From: Caballeronia sp. SEWSISQ10-4 2
GTDB lineage: Bacteria; Pseudomonadota; Gammaproteobacteria; Burkholderiales; Burkholderiaceae
Assembly: GCF_030464885.1 (NCBI RefSeq)
Contig: NZ_JALPRJ010000010.1
Span: 1 to 64,000 of the forward strand
DNA length: 64,000 bases
Reading direction: 5' to 3'
Shown here: piece by piece, positions 45,719 to 55,012 of the stretch
Numbering within the stretch: the first letter of the stretch is position 1
How the letters are laid out: the number at the start of each line of letters is the position of its first letter
Made by a program: the position numbers and the translations under genes
The notes under the pieces: generated by a model
The model's input: only the letters and a program-made list of their open reading frames with translations
The model's database searches: none
Told to the model about the DNA's origin: nothing

Positions 45719-45760
45719 GCGGTGAGCATGATTTTTGGGTCGAAAAATCATGCTCACCGC
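45719..45760. repeat. Perfect 18-bp inverted repeat between ilvE and the CHCC gene
   Basis: GCGGTGAGCATGATTTTT (45719-45736) and its exact complement (45743-45760) flank a 6-nt GGGTCG loop. The T and A runs lie at the top of the stem beside the loop, the reverse of a normal intrinsic terminator, and no T run follows. It could be an mRNA stem, a dimeric protein site or a dispersed small palindrome. Confidence 0.9.
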
Positions 45761-45791
45761 GTCCCCAGACTAGAACGAACTGAGATTCCTC

Positions 45792-45986
45792 ATGAGCGAA
45801 CTGAAGGAAATGCCGCTGGTCCAGTTGTCGGCGAAAGATGTGCCGGCGTTCTGCCCGAACCCCAACATGCCGCGCTGGAGCACGCATCCGCGCGTTTTCC
45901 TGGATGTCTCGCACGGCGAAGCGCGTTGCCCGTATTGCGGCACGCGCTACAAGCTGAAAGACGGCGAAACGATCAAGGGTCATTGA
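45792..45986 (+). CDS. CHCC-type zinc-finger protein
   Basis: 64 residues. Cys21, His41, Cys46 and Cys49 (in ARCPYCGTRYKL) match the zf-CHCC domain, related to the NDUFS6 subunit of complex I. Such small proteins are common in betaproteobacteria next to ilvE and waaF. It probably binds one zinc; its role is not established. No strong Shine-Dalgarno is visible before the ATG. It follows the perfect palindrome by 31 nt. Confidence 0.88.
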   Translation: MSELKEMPLVQLSAKDVPAFCPNPNMPRWSTHPRVFLDVSHGEARCPYCGTRYKLKDGETIKGH

Positions 45987-46257
45987 ATCCCCGTCTTCGC
46001 GGGAAAGCGGCATGGCGGTTCGAACAACGCCGCCCGCTTTCTGCCGCGGCCACCAGCGACGCTGTGCTGCATACAGCCAATGCCGATGCCGATGCTGTAA
46101 AACATCACGCGCCGGCAGCGCTCGATGAGCTGAAAGCACAGCACGTCGCACCTCGACGCCGGACACGCTGGGTGTCGGGCGCCGCAATCCCCAATACCAC
46201 GACCAGCCCGCCCACACGGCGTGAGCTGCGTTATTTTTGAGACTGGAACTTACATAG

Positions 46258-47307
46258 ATGCGTCGCGCGTTGGTTATCGCACCGAACTGGATCGGTGACG
46301 CATTGATGGCGCAGCCGCTGTTTTCGCTGCTGAAGAAACTGCATCCGCGCATTGTCATCGATGCTGTCGCGCCCACGTGGGTCGCGCCCGTGCTAGAACG
46401 CATGCCCGAGATCCACGACGTCTACGCCACCGATCTCGCCCACGGCAAGCTGCAATTGCTGCGCCGCTGGCAACTCGCGAGCGATCTGCGCGACGTGGGT
46501 TACGACGCCGCGTACGTGCTGCCGAATTCGCTGAAATCGGCGCTGATCCCGTGGATGGCGGGTATCAATCTGCGGGTCGGCTACACGGGCGAGAGCCGCT
46601 ATGGCCTGCTCAACGTGCGGCATGCGAATCCGGCGAAGGGCCAGCGCCCGCCGATGGTCGGCCAGTACGCCGCCCTCGCCTACGCGCCGGGCGCGAAGCT
46701 GCCGTGGCTGCAGGAAAACGCCACGGTTCCCATGCCCGTGCCCCGGCTCGATACCGACCTGAACGAAGCGGCGCGCGTCTCCGCCCGCTTTAATCTCGAT
46801 ACGCGTGCGCCACTGGTCGTGTTTTGTCCGGGTGCGGAATACGGTCCGGCGAAACGATGGCCGCCCGAGCATTTCGCGTCGCTCGCGCAAATCATCGCGC
46901 AGTCGTTTCCGTATGCACGGATTGTCGCGCTTGGCTCGCCGAAAGACGCGCCAATTGCCCAGGCTATCGCCGATCGTGCGCCGAACGTGCGCAACCTGTG
47001 CGGGCAGACCTCGCTTGGCGAAGCGTGCGCGCTGATCTCGCGTGCCAGCGCCGTGGTCACCAACGATTCCGGCCTGATGCATGTGGCCGCCGCGCTGCGC
47101 CGCCCGCTGGTGGCCGTGTTCGGCTCGACTGACCCGCGCCACACGCCGCCCCTGTCCGATCTCGCAAAGGTACAATGGCTGCACCTCGAATGCAGTCCAT
47201 GCTTTGCCCGCGAGTGTCCGCTGGGCCATCTGAACTGTTTGCGTGAGCTTGGCGCCGAGCAGGTTTTCGGCGATCTGCGCGGCATGTTGATGATGCAGCG
47301 TCATTGA
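46258..47307 (+). CDS. waaF: ADP-heptose:LPS heptosyltransferase II
   Basis: 349 residues of glycosyltransferase family 9. It starts MRRALVIAPNWIGDALMAQPLF, the WaaF N-terminal signature; the C-terminal nucleotide-sugar site VVTNDSGLMHVAAALRRPLVAVFGSTDPRHTPP is intact. It adds the second heptose to the LPS inner core at the cytosolic face of the inner membrane. It lies downstream of the CHCC zinc-finger gene with a ~270-nt gap that contains no clear gene. Confidence 0.94.
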   Translation: MRRALVIAPNWIGDALMAQPLFSLLKKLHPRIVIDAVAPTWVAPVLERMPEIHDVYATDLAHGKLQLLRRWQLASDLRDVGYDAAYVLPNSLKSALIPWMAGINLRVGYTGESRYGLLNVRHANPAKGQRPPMVGQYAALAYAPGAKLPWLQENATVPMPVPRLDTDLNEAARVSARFNLDTRAPLVVFCPGAEYGPAKRWPPEHFASLAQIIAQSFPYARIVALGSPKDAPIAQAIADRAPNVRNLCGQTSLGEACALISRASAVVTNDSGLMHVAAALRRPLVAVFGSTDPRHTPPLSDLAKVQWLHLECSPCFARECPLGHLNCLRELGAEQVFGDLRGMLMMQRH

Positions 47308-47579
47308 CCGGGTTGGGGGAAGCGGGTTTGGCGAGACCGAGCTAGCTTGCAAAGACTGCTTCATGACTTCGCCGGAGCCGTGTCAGCAAACCCAGGACCA
47401 ACGGCGCCGTGCCCGCGTCCTCCCGACTCTCGATCCGCAGCGCGTTTGCGGTCATGGGCGGGCGCTGACATGCCTATGTCCCTAAGCGGGGGCATGCTTT
47501 TGAAACTTGACCGAACCGTGGCGCTTCATTGTCCGAAAACATAGGGCGCCATGCATCGACTGTTAGAGACCCACTAGCC

Positions 47580-48026
47580 ATGCCACGTTTTGCCCGCCTC
47601 TTCGAAGCCGCTGCCGATACCCTCAACGCCTACTACCAGGCTATTGCGGAGGGCAATATCGACAGCGTGATGGCGCTCTGGATCGACGAGGAATTCGCCA
47701 CCTTCATCTGCGCGGACGGCTCGCACCTGAGCGGCCTGGACAGTATTCGCGCGGGACTTTCGGCGCAACTGGAGAACCGGCCGGTCACAGTCGAGCCACT
47801 CGATATCCGCGTATACGACAGTCTCGGCACCGTGGTCTACGCGATCGCCGAAGCACATCAGCCGGTCGAACCCGGCAGCACGCCCACGATGGTCTTCAGC
47901 ACCTACGTGATGGTCCACGAACGTGGGGAATGGCGCATAGCACATATCCACGCTAGTGCGATGCCAGACGAAGCAGCCGGCCAGGTTGCGGCGAAAATGC
48001 GACATGGACAAGGTCCACTGCATTGA
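47580..48026 (+). CDS. NTF2-like (SnoaL/DUF4440-type) protein
   Basis: 148 residues from ATG 47580 (MPRFARLFEAAADTLNAYYQAIAEGNIDSVMALW). The fold pattern is NTF2-like: helical start, D-x-x-x-ALW, a hydrophobic pocket, and the closing strands VMVHERGEWRIAHIHAS. Many such proteins are stand-alone ketosteroid-isomerase-like or stress proteins; no specific ligand or reaction can be assigned. No signal peptide. It precedes yheT by 117 nt on the same strand. Confidence 0.75.
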   Translation: MPRFARLFEAAADTLNAYYQAIAEGNIDSVMALWIDEEFATFICADGSHLSGLDSIRAGLSAQLENRPVTVEPLDIRVYDSLGTVVYAIAEAHQPVEPGSTPTMVFSTYVMVHERGEWRIAHIHASAMPDEAAGQVAAKMRHGQGPLH

Positions 48027-48143
48027 CATCGGTTTCGCGGGTACGCTGGGCAGACTAGCTGGCGACCCCGGCTCGAAGATTGCTCTGCCAGATTGACCGG
48101 CAGATCAGCCTGCATCCGTTCGCATCCTGTTTGAAGACGCGCC

Positions 48144-49292
48144 ATGAAACGCGATCCTGCTCATCTCCTTCCTGACGCTCCGGCGCGGGATTTCCGCTCT
48201 GCGCCTGAGCAGACCGCTCCGGCCGCCCTCGACGCAGTGACTCCGCTGACCGAATGGCTGTATCGCGCGCCTCGATGGCTGCCCACCGCCCATGCGCAGA
48301 CCATCGTGCCGGCGTTGTTCGCGCAGCGGCCAGCGGTGCAATACCGGCGGGAACGGTGGACGACGCCGGACGACGATTTCATCGATCTCGACTGGGTGTC
48401 CTATGACGCTGCGGGTGAGAACGGCCCAACAGCGGCACAAACACCCCACTCTCCAGATCCAACCGCACCGCTCTTCGTCCTGTTCCACGGTCTCGAAGGC
48501 AACTCCGACTCCCACTACGCACGCGTCCTGATGGCCGAAGCCAAGGCGCGCGGCTGGTTTGGCGTCGTGCCGCATTTCCGCAGTTGCGGCGGTTCGATGA
48601 ACCTCTTGCCGCGCTTCTACCATCTCGCCGATAGCGCCGAAGTCGACTGGGTCCTGCGTCGATTGAAGGCGCAACACGCCGGGCCCGTTGTCGCGGCTGG
48701 CGTATCGCTGGGCGGCAACGTGCTACTGCGCTGGCTGTGCGAGCAGGAGCAGGACGCTACCGCCATTCTCGACGCCGCCGCCGCAATCTCCGCGCCGCTC
48801 GATGTCCACGCCGGCGGCCACGCAATATCGCGGGGTTTCGGCATGGTCTACACGCGCAGTTTCCTCAAGACGCTCAAGTGCAAGGCGCTGGTGAAACTCG
48901 ACCAGTATCCCGGCCTGTTCGATCGCGACGCGATGCTCGCGGCCCGCACCCTGCACGCCTTCGACAACGCCGTGACTGCGCCGCTGCACGGTTTCCGCGA
49001 TACTGACGACTACTGGACCCGCGCCACGACGCGGCCGTATTTGCCGCGCATCGCGATCCCGACGCTGCTGCTGAACGCCCGCAATGATCCGTTTTTGCCC
49101 GGGCGCGTGCTGCCATCGGCGACAGAGGTGTCGGCGGCTGTTACCCTCGATCAACCCGCGCATGGCGGCCACGTCGGTTTCATGACCGGACCGTTTCCCG
49201 GGCGTATCGACTGGTTGTCGCAGCGGGTGTTCGGCTATTTGCAGACGCATGTGCAACACGTGGCAACCCACACGGACTCCGAGCATGGATGA
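48144..49292 (+). CDS. YheT-family alpha/beta hydrolase
   Basis: 382 residues. The YheT pattern is clear: PRWLPTAHAQTIVPALF (44-60), VLFHGLEGNSDSHYAR (112-127), FRSCGGSMNLLPRFYH and nucleophile Ser188 in GVSLGGN; the catalytic His lies in PAHGGHVGF. Such enzymes act as esterases or lipases of the cytosol with unknown natural substrates. A ~40-residue Ala/Pro-rich N-terminus precedes the domain. The next gene overlaps it by 8 nt and is probably co-translated. Confidence 0.88.
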   Translation: MKRDPAHLLPDAPARDFRSAPEQTAPAALDAVTPLTEWLYRAPRWLPTAHAQTIVPALFAQRPAVQYRRERWTTPDDDFIDLDWVSYDAAGENGPTAAQTPHSPDPTAPLFVLFHGLEGNSDSHYARVLMAEAKARGWFGVVPHFRSCGGSMNLLPRFYHLADSAEVDWVLRRLKAQHAGPVVAAGVSLGGNVLLRWLCEQEQDATAILDAAAAISAPLDVHAGGHAISRGFGMVYTRSFLKTLKCKALVKLDQYPGLFDRDAMLAARTLHAFDNAVTAPLHGFRDTDDYWTRATTRPYLPRIAIPTLLLNARNDPFLPGRVLPSATEVSAAVTLDQPAHGGHVGFMTGPFPGRIDWLSQRVFGYLQTHVQHVATHTDSEHG

Positions 49293-49857
49293 GATCGTCA
49301 AACAGGCGCTGGCCAAATGGCCAAACGTCCCGCATTGCACCGGCTGGCTGCTGCTCGACCGGCGCGGCCAGTGGCGCATGCGCGACGACGCCACGCAAGC
49401 GGCGGGTCTACCCGGCGATATCATCCGGCACGAAGCGCTGCTGGGCTTCATCAACCGCAATTACGCCGCCGATGCCGACGGTCAGTGGTTCTTCCAGAAC
49501 GGCCCGCAGCGCGTGTATGTCGAGCTGGGTTACACGCCGTGGATCGTGCGGCTGAGTGAAGCGGATGGCGCGTTGCGGCTGACCGATCACGCGGGCGGGC
49601 GCTTCGAGCCGACGGCGGCGTGGCTCGACGATGAAGGCGGTTTGCTTTTCTCCGATGCGCCTCACGCTGCGCGCATCGCCGCGTTGCATGATCACGATCT
49701 CGATCTGTTTTCGACGCACGCCGATCTCGACGATACCGGGGGCGTCTTCCATTTCGCGCCGGGCGTGGACCTGAAGTTGCAGCGCATCGCGCGAGCCGAT
49801 GTGCAGCACACGTTTGGATTTATCGCGAGTCCGGCGGCGAAAGCGGCGGCCTCCTAA
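49285..49857 (+). CDS. Conserved protein of unknown function, coupled to yheT
   Basis: 190 residues from ATG 49285, which overlaps the yheT stop by 8 nt. It is soluble, without signal peptide or membrane segment. The sequence is rich in Trp, Asp and Gly (HCTGWLLLDRRGQWRMRDD; FINRNYAADADGQWFFQNGPQRVYVELGYTPW; HDHDLDLFSTHADLDDTGGVFHF). I recall similar small proteins in Burkholderia and Ralstonia under a DUF29xx entry (possibly DUF2946 or DUF2944), but I am not certain. The translational coupling suggests a role with YheT. Confidence 0.75.
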   Translation: MDEIVKQALAKWPNVPHCTGWLLLDRRGQWRMRDDATQAAGLPGDIIRHEALLGFINRNYAADADGQWFFQNGPQRVYVELGYTPWIVRLSEADGALRLTDHAGGRFEPTAAWLDDEGGLLFSDAPHAARIAALHDHDLDLFSTHADLDDTGGVFHFAPGVDLKLQRIARADVQHTFGFIASPAAKAAAS

Positions 49858-49863
49858 AGTCTC

Positions 49864-51906
49864 CTAACTTTCATCCTTCTCCAGCTCGCGCTCTTCCTTG
49901 TAGCGCGTCTCGAAGTCACGCAGACGCGCTGAAATCGTCGATAAATCGTAGAAACTCGCGCTCTTGAGATCGCGGGCGGCCTGCAATTGCCGGATCGCCG
50001 ATGGCCACGCGCCATCGAGTGCAAGCTTCTCGGCCATCGCGCGATGCTGCTGCATCGCATCGTTTGCGCCGGCGCTCGCTTGAGCCAGATATCGCCACCA
50101 GTCGGGCTGAGTGGGATCGGCGCGGGTTTCGCTGCGGGCAAGCGCCTGGGCGTCGGTAAAACGATGCGCGGATAACAGCGCCTGCAAGTGAGTCTCGATG
50201 GCCGCGTGGGACTCGGGCCAGCGCTGCTGCGCGATCTCGGCGAGATGCACGGCTTCGTCGTTACGACCCGACAGGCGCGCGATCTCGGCGGCGAGGACAT
50301 CGAGGCTTGGGGAACTGCGTATCGGAGGGCGTGTAGCAACGATGGTGCCGAGGTTCACGATATTGGCCTGCGTGCGCGAGGCGTTAAGCGATGCCAAAGC
50401 CGCACTGGCTGGGGAAGCGACGTTGATTGGCGGCGCGGTCCTGGCTGAAGGTGAGATGGCGACGAGGTTTGCGTCGCTTTTTGCGGCGGCTCTGGATGGT
50501 TCCGGCGTGCCCGTCTCGTTCACTACGGTTCGGCGTGGTTCAGCCGATATCGACCGTGCGGCTGACTCGCGTTTTGCAGATCGCGCACCTGCGCCCGAAT
50601 CCTCGCCCGCCGCGTTGCTTTCGAACGCACGGCGCGCTTTGCCAAGCGCTTCGGTCGCAGCACCGTAGTCGCTCAATAAGGTCTGTGCGAGCGCGATTCC
50701 GTACCAGTTCGCCGATACATTCAGCGCAGTTTGATCATCGATTTCAGAGCGCAAGCGGCTGGCAATATCGCGATATTCACTCGCCGAATTCACCTGCAGC
50801 ACGCGCGAGCGCGCCCGCACGAAACCGTACTCCGAGCTCTGGTGCGGCTGCCGATACGACACGTGGCGTGCCCGGTCCTCCATATCGGCCATTCGTTCGC
50901 CGGTGAGCGGATGTGTGCGCAGATACGGCGGCAGGCCGTTCTCGCCCATGGCAGTGCGGTCGAGCCGGGCGAAAAAGGCGACCATTGCGTAGGGATCGTA
51001 ACCGGCCGCGCTGAGCATCTGGAAGCCGACGCGGTCCGCCTCGTGTTCCGCCGCGCGCGAAAACCGCAACTGGCTGTCGAACGCGAACGCCTGCCCGCCC
51101 ATCGCGATGCCCATGCCCAGATCGCCGCTGTGGGCCACGACGCCCGCCAGCAAGCCGAACAGCATGGCGGCGAGCGCTGCGTAACCGCTGCGCTCGCTCG
51201 TGCCCATCATCCGGGCGATGTGCCGCTGCAGCACGTGCCCCATCTCGTGCCCAATCACCGATGCCAGCTCCGACTCCGTCTGGCTCGTCGCAATCAAGCC
51301 CGTGTTCACGCCGATAAAACCACCGGGCATCGAGAATGCGTTGATCTGCGAATCGCGGACGGGGAAAAGATCGAAGTCCGGCAGATAGCTGCCGAGATAT
51401 TGCGTCTCCGCCGCCGCGGATAACCGCGTCGCGATCGAATTCAGGTAGTCGCGGATGAGCCAGTCATCGAGGTAATCGGGATCGCGGCGCAGATCGCGCA
51501 TCAAACGCTCGCCGAGGCGACGCTCGGCTTGCGGGGTGAGCGTGCCGCCGGAACCATCGCCGAGATCGGGGAGTTGAAGCGCGCTCATCGATGCCTGGAG
51601 GCCCGCCTTTTCACCCGGGTGGTTGGCGAAACGGGTTTCGGCGCCGCCGTAGAGGCCGAAGACGTTGGCGTCGATGGTGGCTGTGGGGGTGGTTGGGCTT
51701 GTTGGCGCGGTTGTGGGTGCGGAAGCGGCGGGCTTTCCGATAGAGGCGTTTGGCGTGTTGGCCGCGACCGGCACGTTGAGCGCACTGGATACCGTCGACC
51801 CACCCGCCGACTGCGCGCCTAAACCCGCTCCCGCTTGCGCGAACGCGCGGGGAGGCAGGGCCACGGTCAGGCACAGCACAGCGGCGATCAAACGGTTTGG
51901 ACGCAT
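49864..51906 (-). CDS. Periplasmic M48 metalloprotease with TPR region (BepA-like)
   Basis: 680 residues, longer than E. coli BepA (487). Signal peptide to about residue 23 (AFA/QAG). A Ser/Thr/Pro/Ala-rich segment (about 25-80) precedes the protease domain. Zinc site HEMGH at 220-224 with third ligand Glu287 in EHEADR is intact. TPR-like helices after ~375 are interrupted by a ~100-residue low-complexity insert (about 430-530), then resume. It should survey beta-barrel protein assembly in the envelope. It converges on the unknown gene at 49857 with a 6-nt gap. Confidence 0.87.
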   Translation of the reverse strand: MRPNRLIAAVLCLTVALPPRAFAQAGAGLGAQSAGGSTVSSALNVPVAANTPNASIGKPAASAPTTAPTSPTTPTATIDANVFGLYGGAETRFANHPGEKAGLQASMSALQLPDLGDGSGGTLTPQAERRLGERLMRDLRRDPDYLDDWLIRDYLNSIATRLSAAAETQYLGSYLPDFDLFPVRDSQINAFSMPGGFIGVNTGLIATSQTESELASVIGHEMGHVLQRHIARMMGTSERSGYAALAAMLFGLLAGVVAHSGDLGMGIAMGGQAFAFDSQLRFSRAAEHEADRVGFQMLSAAGYDPYAMVAFFARLDRTAMGENGLPPYLRTHPLTGERMADMEDRARHVSYRQPHQSSEYGFVRARSRVLQVNSASEYRDIASRLRSEIDDQTALNVSANWYGIALAQTLLSDYGAATEALGKARRAFESNAAGEDSGAGARSAKRESAARSISAEPRRTVVNETGTPEPSRAAAKSDANLVAISPSARTAPPINVASPASAALASLNASRTQANIVNLGTIVATRPPIRSSPSLDVLAAEIARLSGRNDEAVHLAEIAQQRWPESHAAIETHLQALLSAHRFTDAQALARSETRADPTQPDWWRYLAQASAGANDAMQQHRAMAEKLALDGAWPSAIRQLQAARDLKSASFYDLSTISARLRDFETRYKEERELEKDES

Positions 51907-52071
51907 GGCAAACTTTTGCTATACGGTCGCTTGGTTGACGACCGCCCATCGGCTGAAAAACGCGGCGAACGGAATGCGAAATCTGCTTGAAAGGCTTATC
52001 GTAGCAGCGTGAGCGCGTCTGAACCACCCACGCGCCGCTGTTATGATGAGCGCCCGTTGCAAGGAGAGTTT

Positions 52072-52551
52072 ATGTCCGGACTTACACATTTCGATGCTTC
52101 TGGCGAAGCGCACATGGTCGATGTCGGCGACAAAAGCGAGACGCGCCGCGTAGCCGTGGCGCGCGGTTCAATTGTGATGTTGCCCGCCACGCTCGCGCTG
52201 ATCCGCGACGGCAAGGCCAAAAAAGGCGATGTGCTCGGCGTCGCGCGAATCGCAGCGATCCAGGGCGCGAAACGGACCTCCGATCTGATCCCGCTATGCC
52301 ATCCGCTCGCGTTGACGCGGGTAGCGGTGGATTTTTCCATCGATGAAAACCTGCCCGGCGTGTTTTGCGAAGTCCGCGTGGAAACGGTCGGGCGCACGGG
52401 CGTGGAGATGGAAGCGCTGACCGCCGTTCAGGTGGGACTGCTGACGGTTTATGACATGTGCAAGGCGGTGGATCGTGGGATGACCATCAACAACGTGCGC
52501 GTGATGGAGAAGCACGGGGGGAAATCGGGGAATTGGGTGGCGGGGAGTTGA
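52072..52551 (+). CDS. moaC: Cyclic pyranopterin monophosphate synthase
   Basis: 159 residues from ATG 52072, preceded by AAGGAG. MoaC motifs: [23 protein letters not shown] and [23 protein letters not shown], containing the catalytic Lys/Asp residues. It converts the MoaA product to cyclic pyranopterin monophosphate in molybdenum cofactor synthesis. No other moa gene is adjacent. A strong terminator follows at 52636. It is divergent from the M48 protease gene. Confidence 0.95.
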   Translation: MSGLTHFDASGEAHMVDVGDKSETRRVAVARGSIVMLPATLALIRDGKAKKGDVLGVARIAAIQGAKRTSDLIPLCHPLALTRVAVDFSIDENLPGVFCEVRVETVGRTGVEMEALTAVQVGLLTVYDMCKAVDRGMTINNVRVMEKHGGKSGNWVAGS

Positions 52552-52635
52552 TCAAGGGGTATTTGCATATCGCCGCGGGCATCGACTCGTGGCAAATCAC
52601 TGCTGCCGGTCAGCAATCGAGCTCGTTTAGTCGAG

Positions 52636-52675
52636 AAAAAAGGCGGTTCCAAGACAAGTCGGAACCGCCTTTTTT
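52636..52675. terminator. Bidirectional intrinsic terminator
   Basis: AAAAAAGGCGGTTCC (52636-52650) pairs with GGAACCGCCTTTTTT (52661-52675), leaving a 10-nt loop, with T runs on both strands. It ends moaC (plus) and pglL (minus), whose stop lies at 52744. Confidence 0.93.
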
Positions 52676-52743
52676 TTCGTCAACGATCGATCTCTTTGGC
52701 TTTGAACCTCCGAGCCCTAGCCACTGCCAACGATCAAGCCGCC

Positions 52744-54564
52744 TCACTCATCCTCATCATCGCTGTCATCGTCATTCGCCGTCGGCGCAGGCACGCCGTA
52801 CATCTTCACCAGCTCGGCTTTAAACCCAGCCAGCGGCTTGCCCTGATCGTCGATTAACTGATAAACGTTCGCCAGTTGCTGGGGCCAGTCGTGAAGCTCG
52901 GTGGAGAAGATTTTCAACCGAACGATGGTATCGAGTGCATCCTGCGTCTGTCCGGCCAGCGCCTGCAACACAGCATAACGGCGCAACACGGTTTCCCCGG
53001 GCAATAACGCAAGCGCCTGACGATGCATCCCGAGCTTGGCGGCGAGGTCCTGACTGTTCATCGGCAGCAGCGTCGCCGCGCCGTACTCGCCCCAGGCCCC
53101 AAACAAGAACGACGGATCTGCACGATATTGCTCAGCCGGCTGGCTACCGTAGTAAAGCACTTCCGAACGGTTGTAGTCGCGCAAGATGGGATACAGCGAA
53201 GCCAGCCCGAGCACAACCAAAACCACGTACATCCCATAGGAAAATGAACGCGATACCAGCCGCAACGGCCGCGTCTCGAGCAAACCGAAAATCAGCATCG
53301 CGGGCATCAGATAGAACATGTACTGCTGCGGATACTCAACCAGCGCATGCATCATCAGCACGCCGAGCAGCGAAAGCGCAAAAATCCGCGCCGGCGTATG
53401 CGGCGCGCGCAGCACGCGCACGAGCCAGCACACCACGCTGAACAGCACGATCGCCATGCCGAGCAGACCGGTTTTCGCGAGCAAGTCGATGAAGATATCG
53501 TGCGAATTGTTCGCGATCTCCACACCACCAAGCTCCCGCACGAACTCGAACTGATGCAGCGGAAACTCGCCCCAACCGACACCCAGCAAAGGATGCGTCA
53601 GGAACATGGTCCAGCCGTACTTCCAGAGCGCAAGCCGCGGCGCGATCTGGTTCGCGTCCTGCATCCGTTCCGCCGCCGACTGGCCGAGTTCGAGCTGATA
53701 ACGCAAGTTCGCCCAGCGAATCGCGGCGTTCACGGCGAAGAACAACACGAGCAGCACGACCGGAATCAGCCACGCGCGGGTCTTGCGACGAGCGGCGCCG
53801 TTCGCAGGACCATCCGGATCGTCGGCCACGGTCGAACGGCTCTGAATGAACGCCATCCAGAATCCCCCGACAGCGATCACGCCCATCTGCAGCCACGGTC
53901 CACGCGACACGGTCAACGCGAGCCCTGCTGAAAATATCGTGGAGAGAACGAGCCATACGATCACCGGCAGGCGTCGTGTCTGGACGAGATACAGCGCGCC
54001 CGCCGTTGCGAACGCAATGTAGGTGGCGAGGTGATTCGCCTGCGCCATGTTGCCGAACGGCCGCCGTTCGATCACGACGTTATAGGCAACCACGAACGGC
54101 GAAAACTTCGCTTCCATATGGAACAACTGCACGACCTGGCAGAACACCGCGAACAGGCCGCCAACGATCAACGCTGCAGCACCCCAGCGCAACGCCTTCT
54201 CGGCGAGACCCGCGCGCACAAAACCATAACCGGTATGCACCGCGATAAACGACGCCAGCAAGTAACCGCCGCCGAGCCAGTTCATCGATGGCTGCGCGAC
54301 CGGCAACACCACCGTCTGCGCCACGAGCAGCACGCCGAGCACAAGCGGCATCAACGCCATGACCGGCGACGCGAACGGCACACGCGGTTCGGAGAGACGC
54401 ACGATCAGCACCATCGCCCCCCCGAGCACCAGGAACAACGCCAGCGCGCTGAACTCGGCGTAGAAGGTCGGAATGGGATAGGTGTGGTTGACGACCGCGA
54501 ACGGGATCGTCAACGCCAGAGAGAGGACCGCAAGAGAAAGGTAGCGCGCGATGTTTGAAGGCAT
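52744..54564 (-). CDS. pglL: PglL-family protein O-oligosaccharyltransferase (Wzy_C)
   Basis: 606 residues with about 11-12 membrane segments. The Wzy_C periplasmic loop is recognisable: HPLLGVGWGEFPLHQFEF and the NNSHDIFIDLLAKTGLLG motif, whose His is essential in characterised PglL enzymes. A C-terminal ~170-residue periplasmic domain follows and ends in an acidic tail of Asp/Glu residues. It transfers lipid-linked glycan to Ser/Thr of exported proteins at the periplasmic face. In related genomes this position beside terC carries a pilin gene; none is visible here. A WaaL/Wzy ligase is the main alternative; the length and C-terminal domain favour PglL. Confidence 0.85.
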   Translation of the reverse strand: MPSNIARYLSLAVLSLALTIPFAVVNHTYPIPTFYAEFSALALFLVLGGAMVLIVRLSEPRVPFASPVMALMPLVLGVLLVAQTVVLPVAQPSMNWLGGGYLLASFIAVHTGYGFVRAGLAEKALRWGAAALIVGGLFAVFCQVVQLFHMEAKFSPFVVAYNVVIERRPFGNMAQANHLATYIAFATAGALYLVQTRRLPVIVWLVLSTIFSAGLALTVSRGPWLQMGVIAVGGFWMAFIQSRSTVADDPDGPANGAARRKTRAWLIPVVLLVLFFAVNAAIRWANLRYQLELGQSAAERMQDANQIAPRLALWKYGWTMFLTHPLLGVGWGEFPLHQFEFVRELGGVEIANNSHDIFIDLLAKTGLLGMAIVLFSVVCWLVRVLRAPHTPARIFALSLLGVLMMHALVEYPQQYMFYLMPAMLIFGLLETRPLRLVSRSFSYGMYVVLVVLGLASLYPILRDYNRSEVLYYGSQPAEQYRADPSFLFGAWGEYGAATLLPMNSQDLAAKLGMHRQALALLPGETVLRRYAVLQALAGQTQDALDTIVRLKIFSTELHDWPQQLANVYQLIDDQGKPLAGFKAELVKMYGVPAPTANDDDSDDEDE

Positions 54565-55012
54565 GTGGGGTCGGGAACGTCGGCAACCGGCGCACTATAC
54601 AAAAAATTACCCATGCTGTGCGGCACGTGGCATGAAATGCGCCGAAATCACCGTCATTCGTGGAAATTCCGTGGTGGTTTCGGCGAAACATCCGGGCTAG
54701 CCGCAATCCGCGTGCTCGCTCTGAGGTGTCAGTACCTCGATTCACGCGATTACGGTTTCATGCGGTCAGCCTTTCAGCTCGTTACGTCCGGCATCCCGAC
54801 GCGTCTTAACTTTCCGCGCATGAGAAGTCTTCGAAACCACGCTTGGCCGCTATCCACACTTTTGAACCCGCACACCGCTGCTGTCATCGCTGAACGCCCA
54901 AAAAGACGAAGCGCCTGGTTGCGTAATGCAATCCAGACGCTTCGATCTTATTGAGCCCAGCCCAGCCTCGGCAGTCAGCCAGACGGCCAACGCGCAACGC
55001 GCAACGCCCAAA
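54565..55012. other. Intergenic region between terC and pglL
   Basis: 448 nt. It contains the terC terminator (54907-54944); the rest (54565-54906) has lower GC than its flanks. A plus-strand open frame (54565-54954) shows no motif, no type IV pilin leader (GFTLIEL-type) and ends in the terminator, so I do not call it. The pglL promoter must lie here. Confidence 0.55.
54907..54944 (-). terminator. Terminator of terC
   Basis: CGAAGCGCCTGG (54907-54918) pairs with CCAGACGCTTCG (54933-54944) with one mismatch; TTGC/GCAA at the loop ends extend the stem. On the minus strand the hairpin is followed by TCTTTTT. Confidence 0.8.

Noticed and set aside
45719..45760. Perfect inverted repeat called as an intrinsic terminator of ilvE
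   Set aside because: A and T runs are at the loop end of the stem, and no T run follows the stem on either strand.
46000..46257. Possible small gene between the CHCC protein and waaF
   Set aside because: Open frames exist but lack ribosome sites and motifs; the stretch looks like a GC-rich spacer with weak hairpins.
54565..54954. 129-codon plus-strand frame between terC and pglL, considered as a missing pilin
   Set aside because: No prepilin leader, no hydrophobic N-terminal helix, and it runs through the terC terminator hairpin.
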